Virus record (IMG/VR): IMGVR_UViG_3300031603_000022
Coordinates: 1-28,136 of that record
Direction: 5' to 3' (one strand)
DNA length: 28,136 nt
Source: a virus
A program made the position numbers and the translations under genes. The notes beneath the pieces were generated by a model. That model saw nothing but the letters and a program-made list of their open reading frames with translations. It was not told where the DNA came from and ran no database searches. Every line of letters begins with the position of its first letter. Position 1 is the stretch's first letter. Of the stretch, positions 1-8,333 are shown one piece after another.

Positions 1-71
1 TAGTCTTTTCGGGTTAGTAAATAAAAGTTTGCAATTCCTGCAGCGAGAATAATTATCGGGAGGACTACCAT
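1..71 (-). CDS. Partial small membrane protein (runs off the window)
   Basis: An open frame starts at ATG (71-69) and is still open at base 1. The 23 visible residues begin MVVLPIIILAAGIANFYLL, one hydrophobic membrane helix followed by TRKD. The start overlaps the end of the 57-aa gene by a few bases, which is common in this tightly packed genome. There is no recognisable ribosome-binding site and no AAACACCAC element in front, unlike the two preceding genes. Function unknown. It could also be a chance open frame, since only 71 bases are visible. Confidence 0.3.
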   Translation of the reverse strand, partial: MVVLPIIILAAGIANFYLLTRKD

Positions 72-238
72 GGTGATTCAAAATAAACGTAGTCGTTAGG
101 ATAGCTGTCATGGATATCCATAGCCTCGTCCACGTTATCTACATTAACACAGTCGATCTGGTTGTCTGGATCGTATTGGCTGAAAACTCTCACGTTTACC
201 GAGCCAAATAAATCAATTTTTTCTTGTAGTTCGTTCAT
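65..238 (-). CDS. Hypothetical 57-aa acidic protein
   Basis: This frame encodes 57 residues starting MNELQEKIDLFGSVNVRV and ending YFESPW. It is rich in Asp/Glu and has no transmembrane segment. The start follows the stop of the preceding 56-aa gene by 12 bases, and that gap is essentially the element AAACACCAC plus GCC. The same element precedes three other early genes, which supports this start. The family is not recognised. Its position behind a duplicated early promoter suggests a small early-expressed accessory protein, but nothing in the sequence tells its job. Confidence 0.6.
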   Translation of the reverse strand: MNELQEKIDLFGSVNVRVFSQYDPDNQIDCVNVDNVDEAMDIHDSYPNDYVYFESPW

Positions 239-250
239 GGCGTGGTGTTT

Positions 251-421
251 TTAACAGTCAAACTCTTTACCGTTAAAAAAGTAAGCGATTGTGCCAGCTT
301 CCCAGCGACTAGATATCTGGTAACCCCCATAAGCCTTATCGGCAAGGGCTATGTAGAAATTACTAGTGGATGTCTTTAAGGATAATTCTTTTGCTCTCGT
401 TTTGGCTTGGTCTAAATTCAT
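251..421 (-). CDS. Hypothetical 56-aa protein
   Basis: This frame encodes 56 residues, starting MNLDQAKTRAKELSLKTS and ending FFNGKEFDC. It looks like a small soluble alpha/beta protein with no membrane segment. The start is preceded by AAACACCAC-ATT and, 20 bases upstream, by a TAGATTTAC box that closely matches the promoter of the small gene at 10978-11148. It is therefore probably the first gene of a short separate transcript together with the 57-aa gene. I do not recognise the family; host-takeover or immunity roles are possible for such genes but are not shown here. Confidence 0.65.
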   Translation of the reverse strand: MNLDQAKTRAKELSLKTSTSNFYIALADKAYGGYQISSRWEAGTIAYFFNGKEFDC

Positions 422-441
422 AATGTGGTGTTTTTGTTTAT

Positions 442-476
442 GTAAATCTACACCTTTTTACGGATATAAAAAATTA
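442..476 (-). promoter_or_regulatory. Promoter of the terminal small-gene operon
   Basis: On the minus strand a TAATTTTTTAT box (476-466) lies exactly 15 bases from TAGATTTAC (450-442). The same two boxes with the same 15-base spacing occur at 11174-11208. TAGATTTA differs by one base from the Bacteroidota -7 consensus TAnnTTTG. Both copies lie directly upstream of a gene with an AAACACCAC leader. The start codon is about 20 bases downstream, so the leader would be short. It is placed just after the end of the SNF2 helicase gene. Confidence 0.55.
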
Positions 477-489
477 TTTACATAAAAAA

Positions 490-1863
490 CTAAAAATATT
501 TTTCAATTCGTTGTTTCATTGCTTGCATTAAACCTTCCTGAGTAGTGCCTTTACCCTCAAGAGACTTGACAACGTCCTGATCTGTTGTCTTGTGTGCAAT
601 CAATCTGTTTATAATAACCGTCTGCTTTTGGCCCTGCCTGTTGAGACGAGCGTTAAGTTGTTGATATAGCTCAAGGCTCCAAGTTTGACCAAACCATATG
701 ATCAAGCTCCCGCCAAACTGAAGGTTCAAGCCATGCCCACCTGATGCTGGGTGCATGAGTAATATTTGGATCTTGCCCGCGTTCCAATCTTTGATATCCT
801 GCCCGGTCTCGATTGTCCGGGGCTTGTATTTCTTCAAGCGCTCCTGAAGCCTATACAAGTCGTGCCTGTATGTCCACGCGATTAACACAGGTTTTCCCCC
901 AGCGGCTTCAATAATCTCATCCACAGCGTCCAGCTTCAAGTCGTGGACAACATGATAATTTTTATCCTCATCGTATATGGCACCATTTGAGAACTGCAGG
1001 AGTTTATTTGACAGGGCGGCTGCATTAACCGCTGAGATTTCTGAGTCCACGTTGAATAGCTCCAAGACTTGACTCTTCTCAAACTCATCATACTGGGCCT
1101 GAAGGGCTGGCGGGAACTTGATCGCGATATCATTCATTATAAGCTCAGGCATAGTCAAATAGTCCTCTGCCTTCATGCTCATGCAAATATCCCCGATCTT
1201 ATTATATATCCGATCTTTGCCGTCTTTCTGAATATTATAATTGTAAACTATTGCCCCGTTGCGCTTGCCTGGTTTAAAATAGTCCTCTCTGAAATGTGAG
1301 ATGAATTTCCCTAACCTTTCGCCTCGGTCGAGTAAATAAATTTGACTCCAAAGATCGATTAAGCCATTTGGTGATGGTGTGCCTGTCAGAAGCACAACGC
1401 GACTGAAGGATGGTTGCACCTTACGGAGTGCCTTAAATCTGAGGCTCTTAGGATTCTTAAAACTACTGCTCTCGTCCACCACCAACATATCGAAGGGGAG
1501 TTCTAGTCCTCCGTATTGACCACAAAGCCAGACCACGTTATCCCGGCCAATGGTGTAAATGTCAGCCTTGACCATCAGAGCCGCCTTGCGCTCCCTCTCA
1601 GTCCCTGCGACAACGGATATCTTTAACCTCTTCGTGTGCTCCCACTTCTTACACTCGTCAGACCATACGTTCTCAGCCACACGCTTAGGGGCGATGACCA
1701 GAGCCGTTAAGATATCCAACTCCTCATACATTAGTGTGTAAATGGCTGTGAGTGTGGCAATTGTCTTGCCCAAGCCCATATCTAAAAATAGTGAAAAGTA
1801 CGGGTTGCCGGTTATCTTATCGACTGCTGTTCTCTGGTATTCGTGTAGGTCAGAGCGGTTCAT
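490..1863 (-). CDS. SNF2-family DEAD-like helicase
   Basis: This is a 457-aa superfamily 2 helicase/ATPase of the SNF2 type, as found in many phage replication modules. Visible motifs are Walker A DMGLGKT at residues 28-34, the DEAH-type box VVDES at 128-132, motif III LLTGTPSPNG at about 158-167, and the C-terminal lobe with SGGHGLNLQ (about 375) and the arginine-finger motif LNARLNRQGQ (about 406-415). It likely remodels DNA or DNA-protein complexes during phage replication or recombination. It overlaps the preceding 74-aa gene by 4 bases (ATGA). It is the last gene of the replication operon. The length and motif set are complete, so it appears intact. Confidence 0.94.
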   Translation of the reverse strand: MNRSDLHEYQRTAVDKITGNPYFSLFLDMGLGKTIATLTAIYTLMYEELDILTALVIAPKRVAENVWSDECKKWEHTKRLKISVVAGTERERKAALMVKADIYTIGRDNVVWLCGQYGGLELPFDMLVVDESSSFKNPKSLRFKALRKVQPSFSRVVLLTGTPSPNGLIDLWSQIYLLDRGERLGKFISHFREDYFKPGKRNGAIVYNYNIQKDGKDRIYNKIGDICMSMKAEDYLTMPELIMNDIAIKFPPALQAQYDEFEKSQVLELFNVDSEISAVNAAALSNKLLQFSNGAIYDEDKNYHVVHDLKLDAVDEIIEAAGGKPVLIAWTYRHDLYRLQERLKKYKPRTIETGQDIKDWNAGKIQILLMHPASGGHGLNLQFGGSLIIWFGQTWSLELYQQLNARLNRQGQKQTVIINRLIAHKTTDQDVVKSLEGKGTTQEGLMQAMKQRIEKYF

Positions 1864-2084
1864 TTAGTGGATTCGATAAATTCTTTGAGCTTAGCTTTCA
1901 CTTTTGCACGACCAATAAGATTAGGCATAAAAGGCTTTATAAGTTCAAGCCACTTTATCGCCTCATCCCTCTGCTCTCTGAGTTTAGTCACTTCGTTTTT
2001 TAATTCTGCAACATCCCATTTATCTAAAAATGTTTTTGCAATGTCTTTACCTAGCATCTTTTTTACTATTAAATTTGGATCCAA
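1860..2084 (-). CDS. Hypothetical coiled-coil protein
   Basis: This 74-aa protein is mostly helical and charged, with a likely coiled coil around residues 23-45 (EVTKLREQRDEAIKWLE region). It has no catalytic motif or membrane segment. The end overlaps the SNF2 start by 4 bases. The longest start gives a 38-base overlap with the membrane-protein gene upstream; a second ATG at 2057 (MLGKDIAKTFL) would reduce the overlap to 11 bases and may be the true start. It may work with the helicase it is coupled to, but this is only inferred from position. Family not recognised. Confidence 0.6.
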   Translation of the reverse strand: MDPNLIVKKMLGKDIAKTFLDKWDVAELKNEVTKLREQRDEAIKWLELIKPFMPNLIGRAKVKAKLKEFIESTK

Positions 2085-2259
2085 TTATTCCCAGCACCCC
2101 TCCAGTGATTACCTTCAACAAGTCGGCCAGTAATACCGAGCCTTGCTCTGACGCTGCTGTGCCAGTTATGGCGCGGATAACCAACGTGGCAATAAGCACC
2201 ACCGGCACAGTCAATGTCAGGATAAATAAACTCCACTCAACAGGCGTCCAGTTTTTCAT
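2047..2259 (-). CDS. Small two-helix membrane protein
   Basis: This 70-aa protein has two hydrophobic helices, about residues 8-30 (LFILTLTVPVVLIATLVIRA) and 42-60 (VLLADLLKVITGGVLGIIG), and a basic C-terminal tail NSKKDAR. Such a hairpin topology is holin-like, but it lies inside the replication operon between nuclease and helicase genes rather than with the lysis genes, so a holin role is uncertain. Its ATG follows the stop of the 146-aa gene by a single base, which indicates translational coupling. Other possibilities are membrane tethering of replication or a superinfection-exclusion protein. Confidence 0.6.
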   Translation of the reverse strand: MKNWTPVEWSLFILTLTVPVVLIATLVIRAITGTAASEQGSVLLADLLKVITGGVLGIIGSKFNSKKDAR

Positions 2260-2260
2260 A

Positions 2261-2701
2261 CTATAGAGACTGAGTTATGTGACTTCTGCATATATCGTAA
2301 AATATGTTTCTCGATAAAGCTCCGAGATCGATAAAATCATAATCAGCCTTAGTTTTGTGATATCTACTACAACTCGAAAACATTAATCCACTCTTAATCT
2401 TAGGGTTGTTAAGCTTCTCAATCTCAGGAATAGCCTCAAAGGTATCACTGGAAATATAATCACTTAACTCATTATAGGTAAATTTAGCAACCTTGTCCGA
2501 GGTATCAAATTTCATGGACAAGAATTTATCCCAAGCCTTTAACACCTTAGTAATATTTGGCGTATCATACGGGCTGTGTTGAACTACCCAACCCGCAAAA
2601 GTCCCTAGTAATTCACTCTTCGTTAGGTAAAACTCAGTCCCAGAATACTGCTGACTAATGTCTCTGTTTGTTAATTTGTGTTCAGTTTTCATAACTCTCA
2701 A
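2261..2701 (-). CDS. Hypothetical 146-aa protein
   Basis: This is a soluble 146-aa protein with no recognised domain. It begins MRVMKTEHKLTNRDISQQY; a second ATG three codons in (MKTEHKL, 2692) would shorten the overlap with the VRR-NUC gene from 20 to 11 bases. Its middle has aromatic and Lys-rich helical stretches, and near the end is CSRYHKTKADYDF. It lies between the VRR-NUC nuclease and the small membrane protein, in a three-gene insertion relative to the usual nuclease-helicase neighbourhood of this replication cassette. Function unknown. Confidence 0.65.
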   Translation of the reverse strand: MRVMKTEHKLTNRDISQQYSGTEFYLTKSELLGTFAGWVVQHSPYDTPNITKVLKAWDKFLSMKFDTSDKVAKFTYNELSDYISSDTFEAIPEIEKLNNPKIKSGLMFSSCSRYHKTKADYDFIDLGALSRNIFYDICRSHITQSL

Positions 2702-2966
2702 TTATTTGATTTATATCATTTATGTTATCTAAAACCACAACTTTAAACCCCATTGCTCGGAGTCTGTTGTGTACTAAAGTTTGCATTTTAGTAGGTTTTT
2801 TACCCGTGGTTTTCATCTCAGCAAAGAACATCTTACCACCGGGGAACAAGCAAAGCCTGTCAGGTAATCCCGTCACATGGACAGAGAGGAGCTTTAAACT
2901 CCAGCCCCCGGCTTTCCTGATTTGCTCAGCTAGATATTTTTCTAGTTTCTTTTCTGATTCAACCAT
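2682..2966 (-). CDS. VRR-NUC domain nuclease
   Basis: This 94-aa protein is a compact VRR-NUC (PD-(D/E)XK superfamily) nuclease. The core GLPDRLCLFPGGKMFFAEMK carries D36, E50 and K52 as likely catalytic residues, followed by KKPTKMQ with Q62. Stand-alone VRR-NUC proteins act as Holliday-junction or flap-type nucleases in phage replication modules. I chose the ATG at 2966, giving MVESEKKLEKYL, because it comes one base after the stop of the primase-helicase gene (TAA-G-ATG). The frame is open further upstream to 3050, but that would overlap the primase gene by 83 bases. The protein is normal in length for the family. Confidence 0.9.
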   Translation of the reverse strand: MVESEKKLEKYLAEQIRKAGGWSLKLLSVHVTGLPDRLCLFPGGKMFFAEMKTTGKKPTKMQTLVHNRLRAMGFKVVVLDNINDINQIIESYEN

Positions 2967-2967
2967 C

Positions 2968-5319
2968 TTAGTATAAAGTTCGTGTATAATATTTCTGTGT
3001 GCCGTAAATCTTAAAACTCTTAGAGGATCTGGATTGCTCGAAGTTCTCAAGGCTTCGGAGGATGTCGTTTATCTCCCGGGTTTTGTACCTGTCCATATCT
3101 TCTTTTTCTTTGCCAAGGCATTCACACCAGACCTCTGCAGTGCAAATATACTCGCGTTCGACCCCTTCAGTGTGTGGGTCAGCTAAATACATCCGCCTCT
3201 CCTCCACTCCCAGGCTACCCCAGTTGGCTGGAAGGGGCACGTCCAAATACTTCTCGATAATCCCCTTGCGCTCATCTGACTCGCTGTGCTTACGTTGCTC
3301 AGCTCTGGCAAGCTCCTCGGCATTAACGCTCAGGAACAGACTCTCGCCTGCCCGGTACTTGGTAACCGCCTCAGCCCAAATCTGGTCTATCTCCATGTCT
3401 GGTATAGTGAAAATACTTTTAGTTGCCTTGTGAGGGGCGATATCCACTGGCATGAAACGCCTATTGCCTGAGGGATCCCTGAGAAAATCCTTATTATTAG
3501 TTGTGCCAATAAACACACACTGGCGTTTATATGTCTCGGATGTCCGGGCGTAGGCAGGTCGGAACGTGTCTTCCTGCTTAGATATAAAGTGCTTGATTGA
3601 CTCGACCTCTGCCTTTCGGAGCCCGTCAAGCTCAGCCATCTCGATAAGCCAAGCCCCCTGCAGTTGCTCGAAAGCCTCTTTGCCTTGGACAGTGGTAAAT
3701 GTGTCTGATGACCATCCTTTACCTAATTTAGTGACCATTGTACTTTTCCCCGTGCCTTGGTAACCTACCAAAGTAAGTACCAGATCAAACTTAGCTCCCG
3801 GGTGGAATATTCTGGCCACGGCTCCGACAAGGGTCTTACGTATTGCCTCCCTGGTGTAATGGTCATCGTCAGCTCCAAAGTAATCAATTAGGAAACTGTC
3901 AACCCTCTGGGCGCCATCCCACTCCAAACCTTGAAGATATTCCCGGACAGGATGGAAGGATCTTTTCTCAAATTCCAAAGCCAGGGAGTCATCAACTTTC
4001 AAATGGCCGGTAATCCCGTAAATTGTTTCTATGTAATTCCTGACTCCCGAGTAGTCCACATTCTTAAAAACTTCCGGCTCTTTAACCTTGCGCCAAGGCG
4101 TGGTTCCAAATACATATCTTTTCCCATCAAAATCATTCTGACGAAATAATCCTTTTAACTTTTGATCCTTGGCGAAAATGATATTGAGATTCGCAGCGGT
4201 CGAGGCATACCCTCCCCGGTTGTCAATCTCAAGCTCCTCGGCCCAAGTCAGATCGATAACAATAGGGGTCTCCTCCTTTACAAAGTCATATCTGGCTTCG
4301 TTGATAGTTTCCTCAGCTACTGTCTTTTTAACTCTTTTGTTCTCCCTGCAAAACTGCTCCATCGCTCTCATGCTCTTGACTTTAGTCTCGGCACTGTCCA
4401 AATGTCCATAAAGGTGGAGGCGGACAAGATCGAAGGCGTTACACAACTTCCCTCCGCTCGGGTCGGTGCCGTGATGAGAGTAAGCAAATTTATCATCGTA
4501 TATAACCAGACCGGCTGCGGCAGTTCCCTTCAGATAGGTGTAACGCCCATCGGTGGCTTGGATGTAGCTGTCTTTTAACAGGATGTCAATGGCCTCAGTG
4601 ATTGTGAACGTCCGACAGAACGCGCCAATCATCCCACGTTTAACCTCTGGGTCCTCCTGCTTTAATGCCAGCCCTTGGACTTCCTTAATTTTCTTATCCG
4701 CTGTTGGCCATAGACTTGAGTCCTTCCAATCGATATAGCTCTCCAGGATCTGGTCAACATCGATCCATGGACCGTCTTGCGCTCTGCAGTAATATTCAAC
4801 ATCCTTAGGATTTGACGGCCAGAACATTAAGCGGTTGGTCTCGAAAGTAGTATTATCAAATAACTCGATCCCAAGCTCTCCAGCAATCTTACGACCCACC
4901 GCCACGTACTCGTCTGGTATAACCTCTCGTGAGAGGGGAAGGATAAGCCTGTAACGCGGGCTCTCGTCTGAGTGTGTATGGGTGCCGTGTAACACCGCCG
5001 CGCTATCGAACTGCAGACAGAAGTCATCCCAGAAGTCAAGATGTGCGAAGTCAATGTCGAGGGTAAGGAGTTGACGGTGAACCACGTTCTCGGGCTTCCT
5101 GCGTCCGTTCCTTAAATACCCTCCCACATATCCCCCCACATCCTTTATCTTCGACCTCTCGCCTTTTGTGGCGGACATAAATTCTTTGTGGGTCTCGTTA
5201 GTTTTGGTCTCTGTCTTGAGTTTCTTAACCAGTCCTGACCACTGCCAAGGGGCGTTATTCCAAACTCTGGAGTTAGCTCCGAGTCCTGTTGCGATATCAA
5301 TTGATCCGTCGTATATCAT
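2968..5319 (-). CDS. Primase / VapE-type helicase fusion
   Basis: This 783-aa replication protein has two parts. The N-terminal part resembles a primase-polymerase: TLDIDF with D88 and D90, then THTHSDESPRYRLILPLSR at about 113-131. The C-terminal part is a VapE (virulence-associated E) P-loop ATPase: Walker A GYQGTGKST at 519-527, Walker B region WLIEMAEL at 557-564, and the sensor/arginine region GTTNNKDFLRDPSGNRRF at 605-622. It probably primes and unwinds DNA at the phage replication fork. It overlaps the preceding clamp-like gene by 4 bases (ATGA). Full length and intact by motif content. Confidence 0.92.
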   Translation of the reverse strand: MIYDGSIDIATGLGANSRVWNNAPWQWSGLVKKLKTETKTNETHKEFMSATKGERSKIKDVGGYVGGYLRNGRRKPENVVHRQLLTLDIDFAHLDFWDDFCLQFDSAAVLHGTHTHSDESPRYRLILPLSREVIPDEYVAVGRKIAGELGIELFDNTTFETNRLMFWPSNPKDVEYYCRAQDGPWIDVDQILESYIDWKDSSLWPTADKKIKEVQGLALKQEDPEVKRGMIGAFCRTFTITEAIDILLKDSYIQATDGRYTYLKGTAAAGLVIYDDKFAYSHHGTDPSGGKLCNAFDLVRLHLYGHLDSAETKVKSMRAMEQFCRENKRVKKTVAEETINEARYDFVKEETPIVIDLTWAEELEIDNRGGYASTAANLNIIFAKDQKLKGLFRQNDFDGKRYVFGTTPWRKVKEPEVFKNVDYSGVRNYIETIYGITGHLKVDDSLALEFEKRSFHPVREYLQGLEWDGAQRVDSFLIDYFGADDDHYTREAIRKTLVGAVARIFHPGAKFDLVLTLVGYQGTGKSTMVTKLGKGWSSDTFTTVQGKEAFEQLQGAWLIEMAELDGLRKAEVESIKHFISKQEDTFRPAYARTSETYKRQCVFIGTTNNKDFLRDPSGNRRFMPVDIAPHKATKSIFTIPDMEIDQIWAEAVTKYRAGESLFLSVNAEELARAEQRKHSESDERKGIIEKYLDVPLPANWGSLGVEERRMYLADPHTEGVEREYICTAEVWCECLGKEKEDMDRYKTREINDILRSLENFEQSRSSKSFKIYGTQKYYTRTLY

Positions 5320-5918
5320 TCCTGTACCCTCTTAGCTAACAAAGGCATAATTATTCCTTTAGCTGATGGCCAAGGGCCCTCTGTATTGTGAGTAACGATC
5401 ACAGCATTGTCTGACTCATCAAAGTCGAAGTACAGTCCTGAGTTCTTGGGTAACCCAAAAGCCTTTTGTATAAGTATGAGATAGTCTGGATTGAGACCTA
5501 TATCGGTAAGCCCCAGAGAGACTCTGTCTGAGTCAGGAATTACTGCCGACCAGTTAGGATAACTACCCTCGTCCCCGCCATCAGCTACGGGTCGGACTAA
5601 GCCGTCTGGTGCCTTTTTGCGGTAAGTGATAACTATATTGCCGTTCTCCCAAGCCAGATAATTCACCTTACTGGAGCTCATCTCAGCCCAGAAAGTTTTG
5701 TAAATCAGGAAGGGCTCGTCGGGGAAACCTTCTATAAAAGGCTTAGAGAATACTTCCTCGGTTTTGTGGACCACTGCGATGTGCCCGCTGGTTGCAACTA
5801 TGTGCTCTCGGGTCAGAAAAACGTGCTCCAGAACTGGTCTCATACTGTCGTCAGCACAAGCGAAGTGGATAGGGGGGATCGATGTCCCGTTGTAAACATT
5901 GTGGATTTGGTCTGTCAT
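5316..5918 (-). CDS. Possible sliding-clamp-like replication protein
   Basis: This 200-aa protein sits between the DNA polymerase and primase-helicase genes. It shows short features reminiscent of beta-clamp folds, such as EHIVATSGHIAVVH (a 'variable is read, then acts on' strand pair typical of DnaN-like proteins) and alternating beta strands through the second half. It is shorter than a bacterial clamp subunit (about 370 aa). I chose ATG 5918 (MTDQIHNVYNG), which starts 4 bases after the polymerase stop; the frame extends to 5963 but would overlap the polymerase. The clamp assignment rests on fold impression and position, not on a definite motif. Confidence 0.6.
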   Translation of the reverse strand: MTDQIHNVYNGTSIPPIHFACADDSMRPVLEHVFLTREHIVATSGHIAVVHKTEEVFSKPFIEGFPDEPFLIYKTFWAEMSSSKVNYLAWENGNIVITYRKKAPDGLVRPVADGGDEGSYPNWSAVIPDSDRVSLGLTDIGLNPDYLILIQKAFGLPKNSGLYFDFDESDNAVIVTHNTEGPWPSAKGIIMPLLAKRVQE

Positions 5919-5922
5919 AACT

Positions 5923-7881
5923 TTAGTCTTTTTTGTAAAACGGTGTAATATATCCGTCTGCAATTAGTGGTAATCCTGGAGCCCAAGGAACGGGTCTCCC
6001 CATTATGTTACTGATAGTCCTCAGGTCGTCCTCAGCATCATCAACAGGAACTTCACAATTTGCCTCGTCGTGTACGTGCATAACTATATCAAAGCCCTCT
6101 TTATCCAGAGCATCCATAGCGTAAGCCAAGATGTCCCGGGCAATGGCCTGAACTATATTCTCAGTCAGTTTCCCTCCGTATGTGTCAATGTTAGTCCACT
6201 GTTTTGTATCTTGATCCGTTCCTTTATATTGAATTGACTGTTTACCCCATTTGTTAACTGTGAACGTTGGCTCCAGATAAAACAACTTCCTGCCTGACGG
6301 GAGTTTGACTGTCAGGACATCCTTATTGGAGTCAAAGGTTATGCCGTGGTATTTACTAACTATCTGCTTATGTCCTTTGATTGCTATCTTAGCGCAGTTC
6401 TCTATGCCCTCCCAGAGTTTAACAATCTTAGGGTTGGCCAGCCTCCACTTCTTTACGATCGCTCTCATCTCGGTATCTGTCAGACCCATATCCTCACCTC
6501 CCATTTTCGTTAACGCTCCGATTGATCCTTGATAACCAAGTGCCAGCTCTGCAACTTTGCCCTTTGCTCTCATGTCTGAGCCCTTGGTCACCGATTCGAT
6601 GGGTACGTTGAACATCATAGCCGCCGAGGCCTCGTATATTTTCCCGTGTGAATTGAAAATATCAAGCCTCCACTGCTCACCAGCAAGCCAAGCGATGACC
6701 CTCGCCTCGATTGCTCCGAAGTCAGCCACAGCGAAGGTATAACCCTCCCGGGCAACAAACGCCGTCCTGATAAGTTGTGAGAGGACAGAGGACAGGTCAT
6801 CATACAACAACCCTAGTAAATCGTAATCGCCTGAAGCGACCACGTCACGAGCGCCCTGCAAGTCCTCCAAATGGTTCTGAGGGAGGTTCTGAAGTTGGAT
6901 GAGCCTACCAGCCCAGCGGCCGGTCCTGCTCGCTCCGTAAAATTGGAAAAGTCCGTGAGCCCTACCATCCTCACAAACACAATTTTGCATCGCAACGTAT
7001 TTCTTAGTTGAGGACTTGGCCAGTTTTTTTCTCAGGTTGAGGACATCCGCGGCAGCACCAGGACCAGCCTCTTCGATGAGAGCCGGAATTGAATCTTTTG
7101 CCAATGTTGTTATTTCTTTTTGCATGGCATCACTCAGCCACTTCTTGAGCTGGGCAGTGCTGCCGGGATTGTCCACTCCTGTTATATCTTTGACTCTCTG
7201 AGTTATTCCTGCAGAGAAACGAGTATCCATATCAAAAGCGTTTCGGGCCATTGGTATGTCAATCAGGATCCCTCTATCATTTATCTTCTGGTCGAGTAGC
7301 CAGTTGAGCCTCTCAAATTCTGGAATTTGATACTTTTCTAATCGATTGCCAACTTCCCGCTCTGCTGCAACGTCTCCCCCACAATAGTGTCTAAACTCAT
7401 CCCACTTCTCCAAGTCGTGCTCTGGGAAATTACGGGATCTCTGGCCGTTGGCTTTTGATGGTTTGCACGGCTTGCAAAAGTATTTTATTAGCGCCCTGCC
7501 TGTTGTGAGTTTCCCATAAACCCCGAGATCCATTGCTTTGGATACCTCAGCTAGTGGCAGAGGCCAGCCACAATAAGCGGCTTTAATCATTGAGCAATAC
7601 CATTGCTTGGCGGGAACGTCATAACCGATTGCCTTGAAGGCCTGTCTCTCAAAATTGGCGTTGTGGGCGTGCTTCTGGACCCGGTAATCTATCAAGGCTT
7701 CGATAAATTCCTCGGGCAGTTCTTCGCCTTGAGCCGTGTCGACTATCTGGATGTCCTCGTTATCAAAGGCGTAAGCTACAAGCAGGATCTCGAAGTCTAT
7801 TGATTCGAAATACTTGTAAGCCCCCACGGTTCTGAGGTCCTCCAAGCTGTAAGTCTCAATGTCGATGTGTAGTTTCTTCAT
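5923..7881 (-). CDS. Family A DNA polymerase with 3'-5' exonuclease
   Basis: This 652-aa protein is the replicative DNA polymerase of the phage. The exonuclease domain has DIET (D7, E9), HNANFERQ at 73-80 and YCGGD with D170. The polymerase domain has motif A VADFGAIEAR (D387, E392), motif B with K442 and Y450 (AELALGYQGS), and motif C VMHVHDE (H604, D605). All catalytic residues are present. I start it at ATG 7881 (MKKLHIDIETYSL): exonuclease motif I then sits at the usual distance from the N-terminus, and AAACACCAC lies six bases upstream. The frame stays open to 7929, but the extra 16 residues read through the leader hairpin and U tract. Confidence 0.95.
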   Translation of the reverse strand: MKKLHIDIETYSLEDLRTVGAYKYFESIDFEILLVAYAFDNEDIQIVDTAQGEELPEEFIEALIDYRVQKHAHNANFERQAFKAIGYDVPAKQWYCSMIKAAYCGWPLPLAEVSKAMDLGVYGKLTTGRALIKYFCKPCKPSKANGQRSRNFPEHDLEKWDEFRHYCGGDVAAEREVGNRLEKYQIPEFERLNWLLDQKINDRGILIDIPMARNAFDMDTRFSAGITQRVKDITGVDNPGSTAQLKKWLSDAMQKEITTLAKDSIPALIEEAGPGAAADVLNLRKKLAKSSTKKYVAMQNCVCEDGRAHGLFQFYGASRTGRWAGRLIQLQNLPQNHLEDLQGARDVVASGDYDLLGLLYDDLSSVLSQLIRTAFVAREGYTFAVADFGAIEARVIAWLAGEQWRLDIFNSHGKIYEASAAMMFNVPIESVTKGSDMRAKGKVAELALGYQGSIGALTKMGGEDMGLTDTEMRAIVKKWRLANPKIVKLWEGIENCAKIAIKGHKQIVSKYHGITFDSNKDVLTVKLPSGRKLFYLEPTFTVNKWGKQSIQYKGTDQDTKQWTNIDTYGGKLTENIVQAIARDILAYAMDALDKEGFDIVMHVHDEANCEVPVDDAEDDLRTISNIMGRPVPWAPGLPLIADGYITPFYKKD

Positions 7882-7896
7882 TTCTTTGTGGTGTTT

Positions 7897-7926
7897 AAAA
7901 AAAAGACGACCCTCTGCTTTAAGAGG
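7897..7926 (-). terminator. Weak intrinsic terminator or attenuator before DNA polymerase
   Basis: On the minus strand, CCTCT-TAAAGC-AGAGG forms a 5-bp stem, followed by GTCGTC and then eight T residues (7904-7897). The U tract starts six bases after the stem, so as a terminator it would be weak. It lies between the structured RNA and the polymerase start codon, a position suited to attenuation. The T run also directly adjoins the AAACACCAC leader element. Confidence 0.35.
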
Positions 7927-7941
7927 CATAATGCTTGATGA

Positions 7942-7960
7942 CGGCGGACCGCGCCGCGGG
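7942..7960 (-). other. GC-rich hairpin in the polymerase leader
   Basis: On either strand CGGCG and CGCCG pair around a 5-base loop, in an almost pure G/C block (CCGCGGCGCGGTCCGCCG) within A/T-rich surroundings. It may stabilise an upstream RNA or pause transcription. It has no adjacent T run, so it is not a terminator by itself. Confidence 0.4.
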
Positions 7961-8202
7961 CTTTAGAGATCAAGACTCTGTCATGTTTTACGTTAATATT
8001 TCGTTAACTTCCACAATCATTCTCATTATATGACTGTCAGATACCGATTAGCTAAATCGGAGAATAGAGGCCCTGTCGGCATATTATTCTTTTCTACTCA
8101 GTCAGTCGTCTGATATCAATGAACTAAAAAGATCCTCCCACTTACAGTCTTAACTTAGCTTTTTTCTCAAGGGGTTGAAGCCAAGGAGAAGATCAAAATT
8201 TG

Positions 8203-8327
8203 TGGGGCAAACAGGAGTCGAACCTGTAAATATTATATTTTCTCATCCTTGTCTCCTGCTAGTACTACGCAGGTTAGATTGGCCCACTTTTGAAAATATA
8301 ACGCGTCTACCATTTCGCCACAGCCCC
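8203..8327 (-). tRNA. tRNA-like gene with an enlarged middle arm (degenerate or unusual)
   Basis: The 5' part reads GGGGCTG-TG-GCG-AAATGGTAGA-CGC, a typical D arm of the Leu type. The 3' part is ACAGG-TTCGACT-CCTGT-TTGCCCC-A, a perfect T arm plus the acceptor strand. Acceptor pairing is GGGGC/GCCCC followed by a T-T mismatch and a G-T pair; CCA is not encoded. Between the D and T arms lie 74 bases instead of about 31 for Leu. That insert forms a long stem TTATATTTTC/GAAAATATAA and an inner CCTGC/GCAGG hairpin. No normal 7-base anticodon loop forms; TTCAAAA (anticodon CAA) or a rebuilt UAA loop are candidates. It is too short to hold a group I intron. It may be a functional variant, a tRNA-like regulator or a decayed tRNA. 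Confidence 0.5.
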
Positions 8328-8333
8328 GTAGTT

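Noticed and set aside
2047-2259. Holin in the replication region
   Set aside because: Topology fits, but the location among replication genes and a better candidate at 12881-13219 make this call unsafe; listed only as a membrane protein.
8203-8327. tmRNA or group I intron-containing tRNA
   Set aside because: The 5' GGGGCTG resembles tmRNA, but a standard D arm follows and there is no tag frame. The insert of about 40-50 bases is too short for a group I intron.
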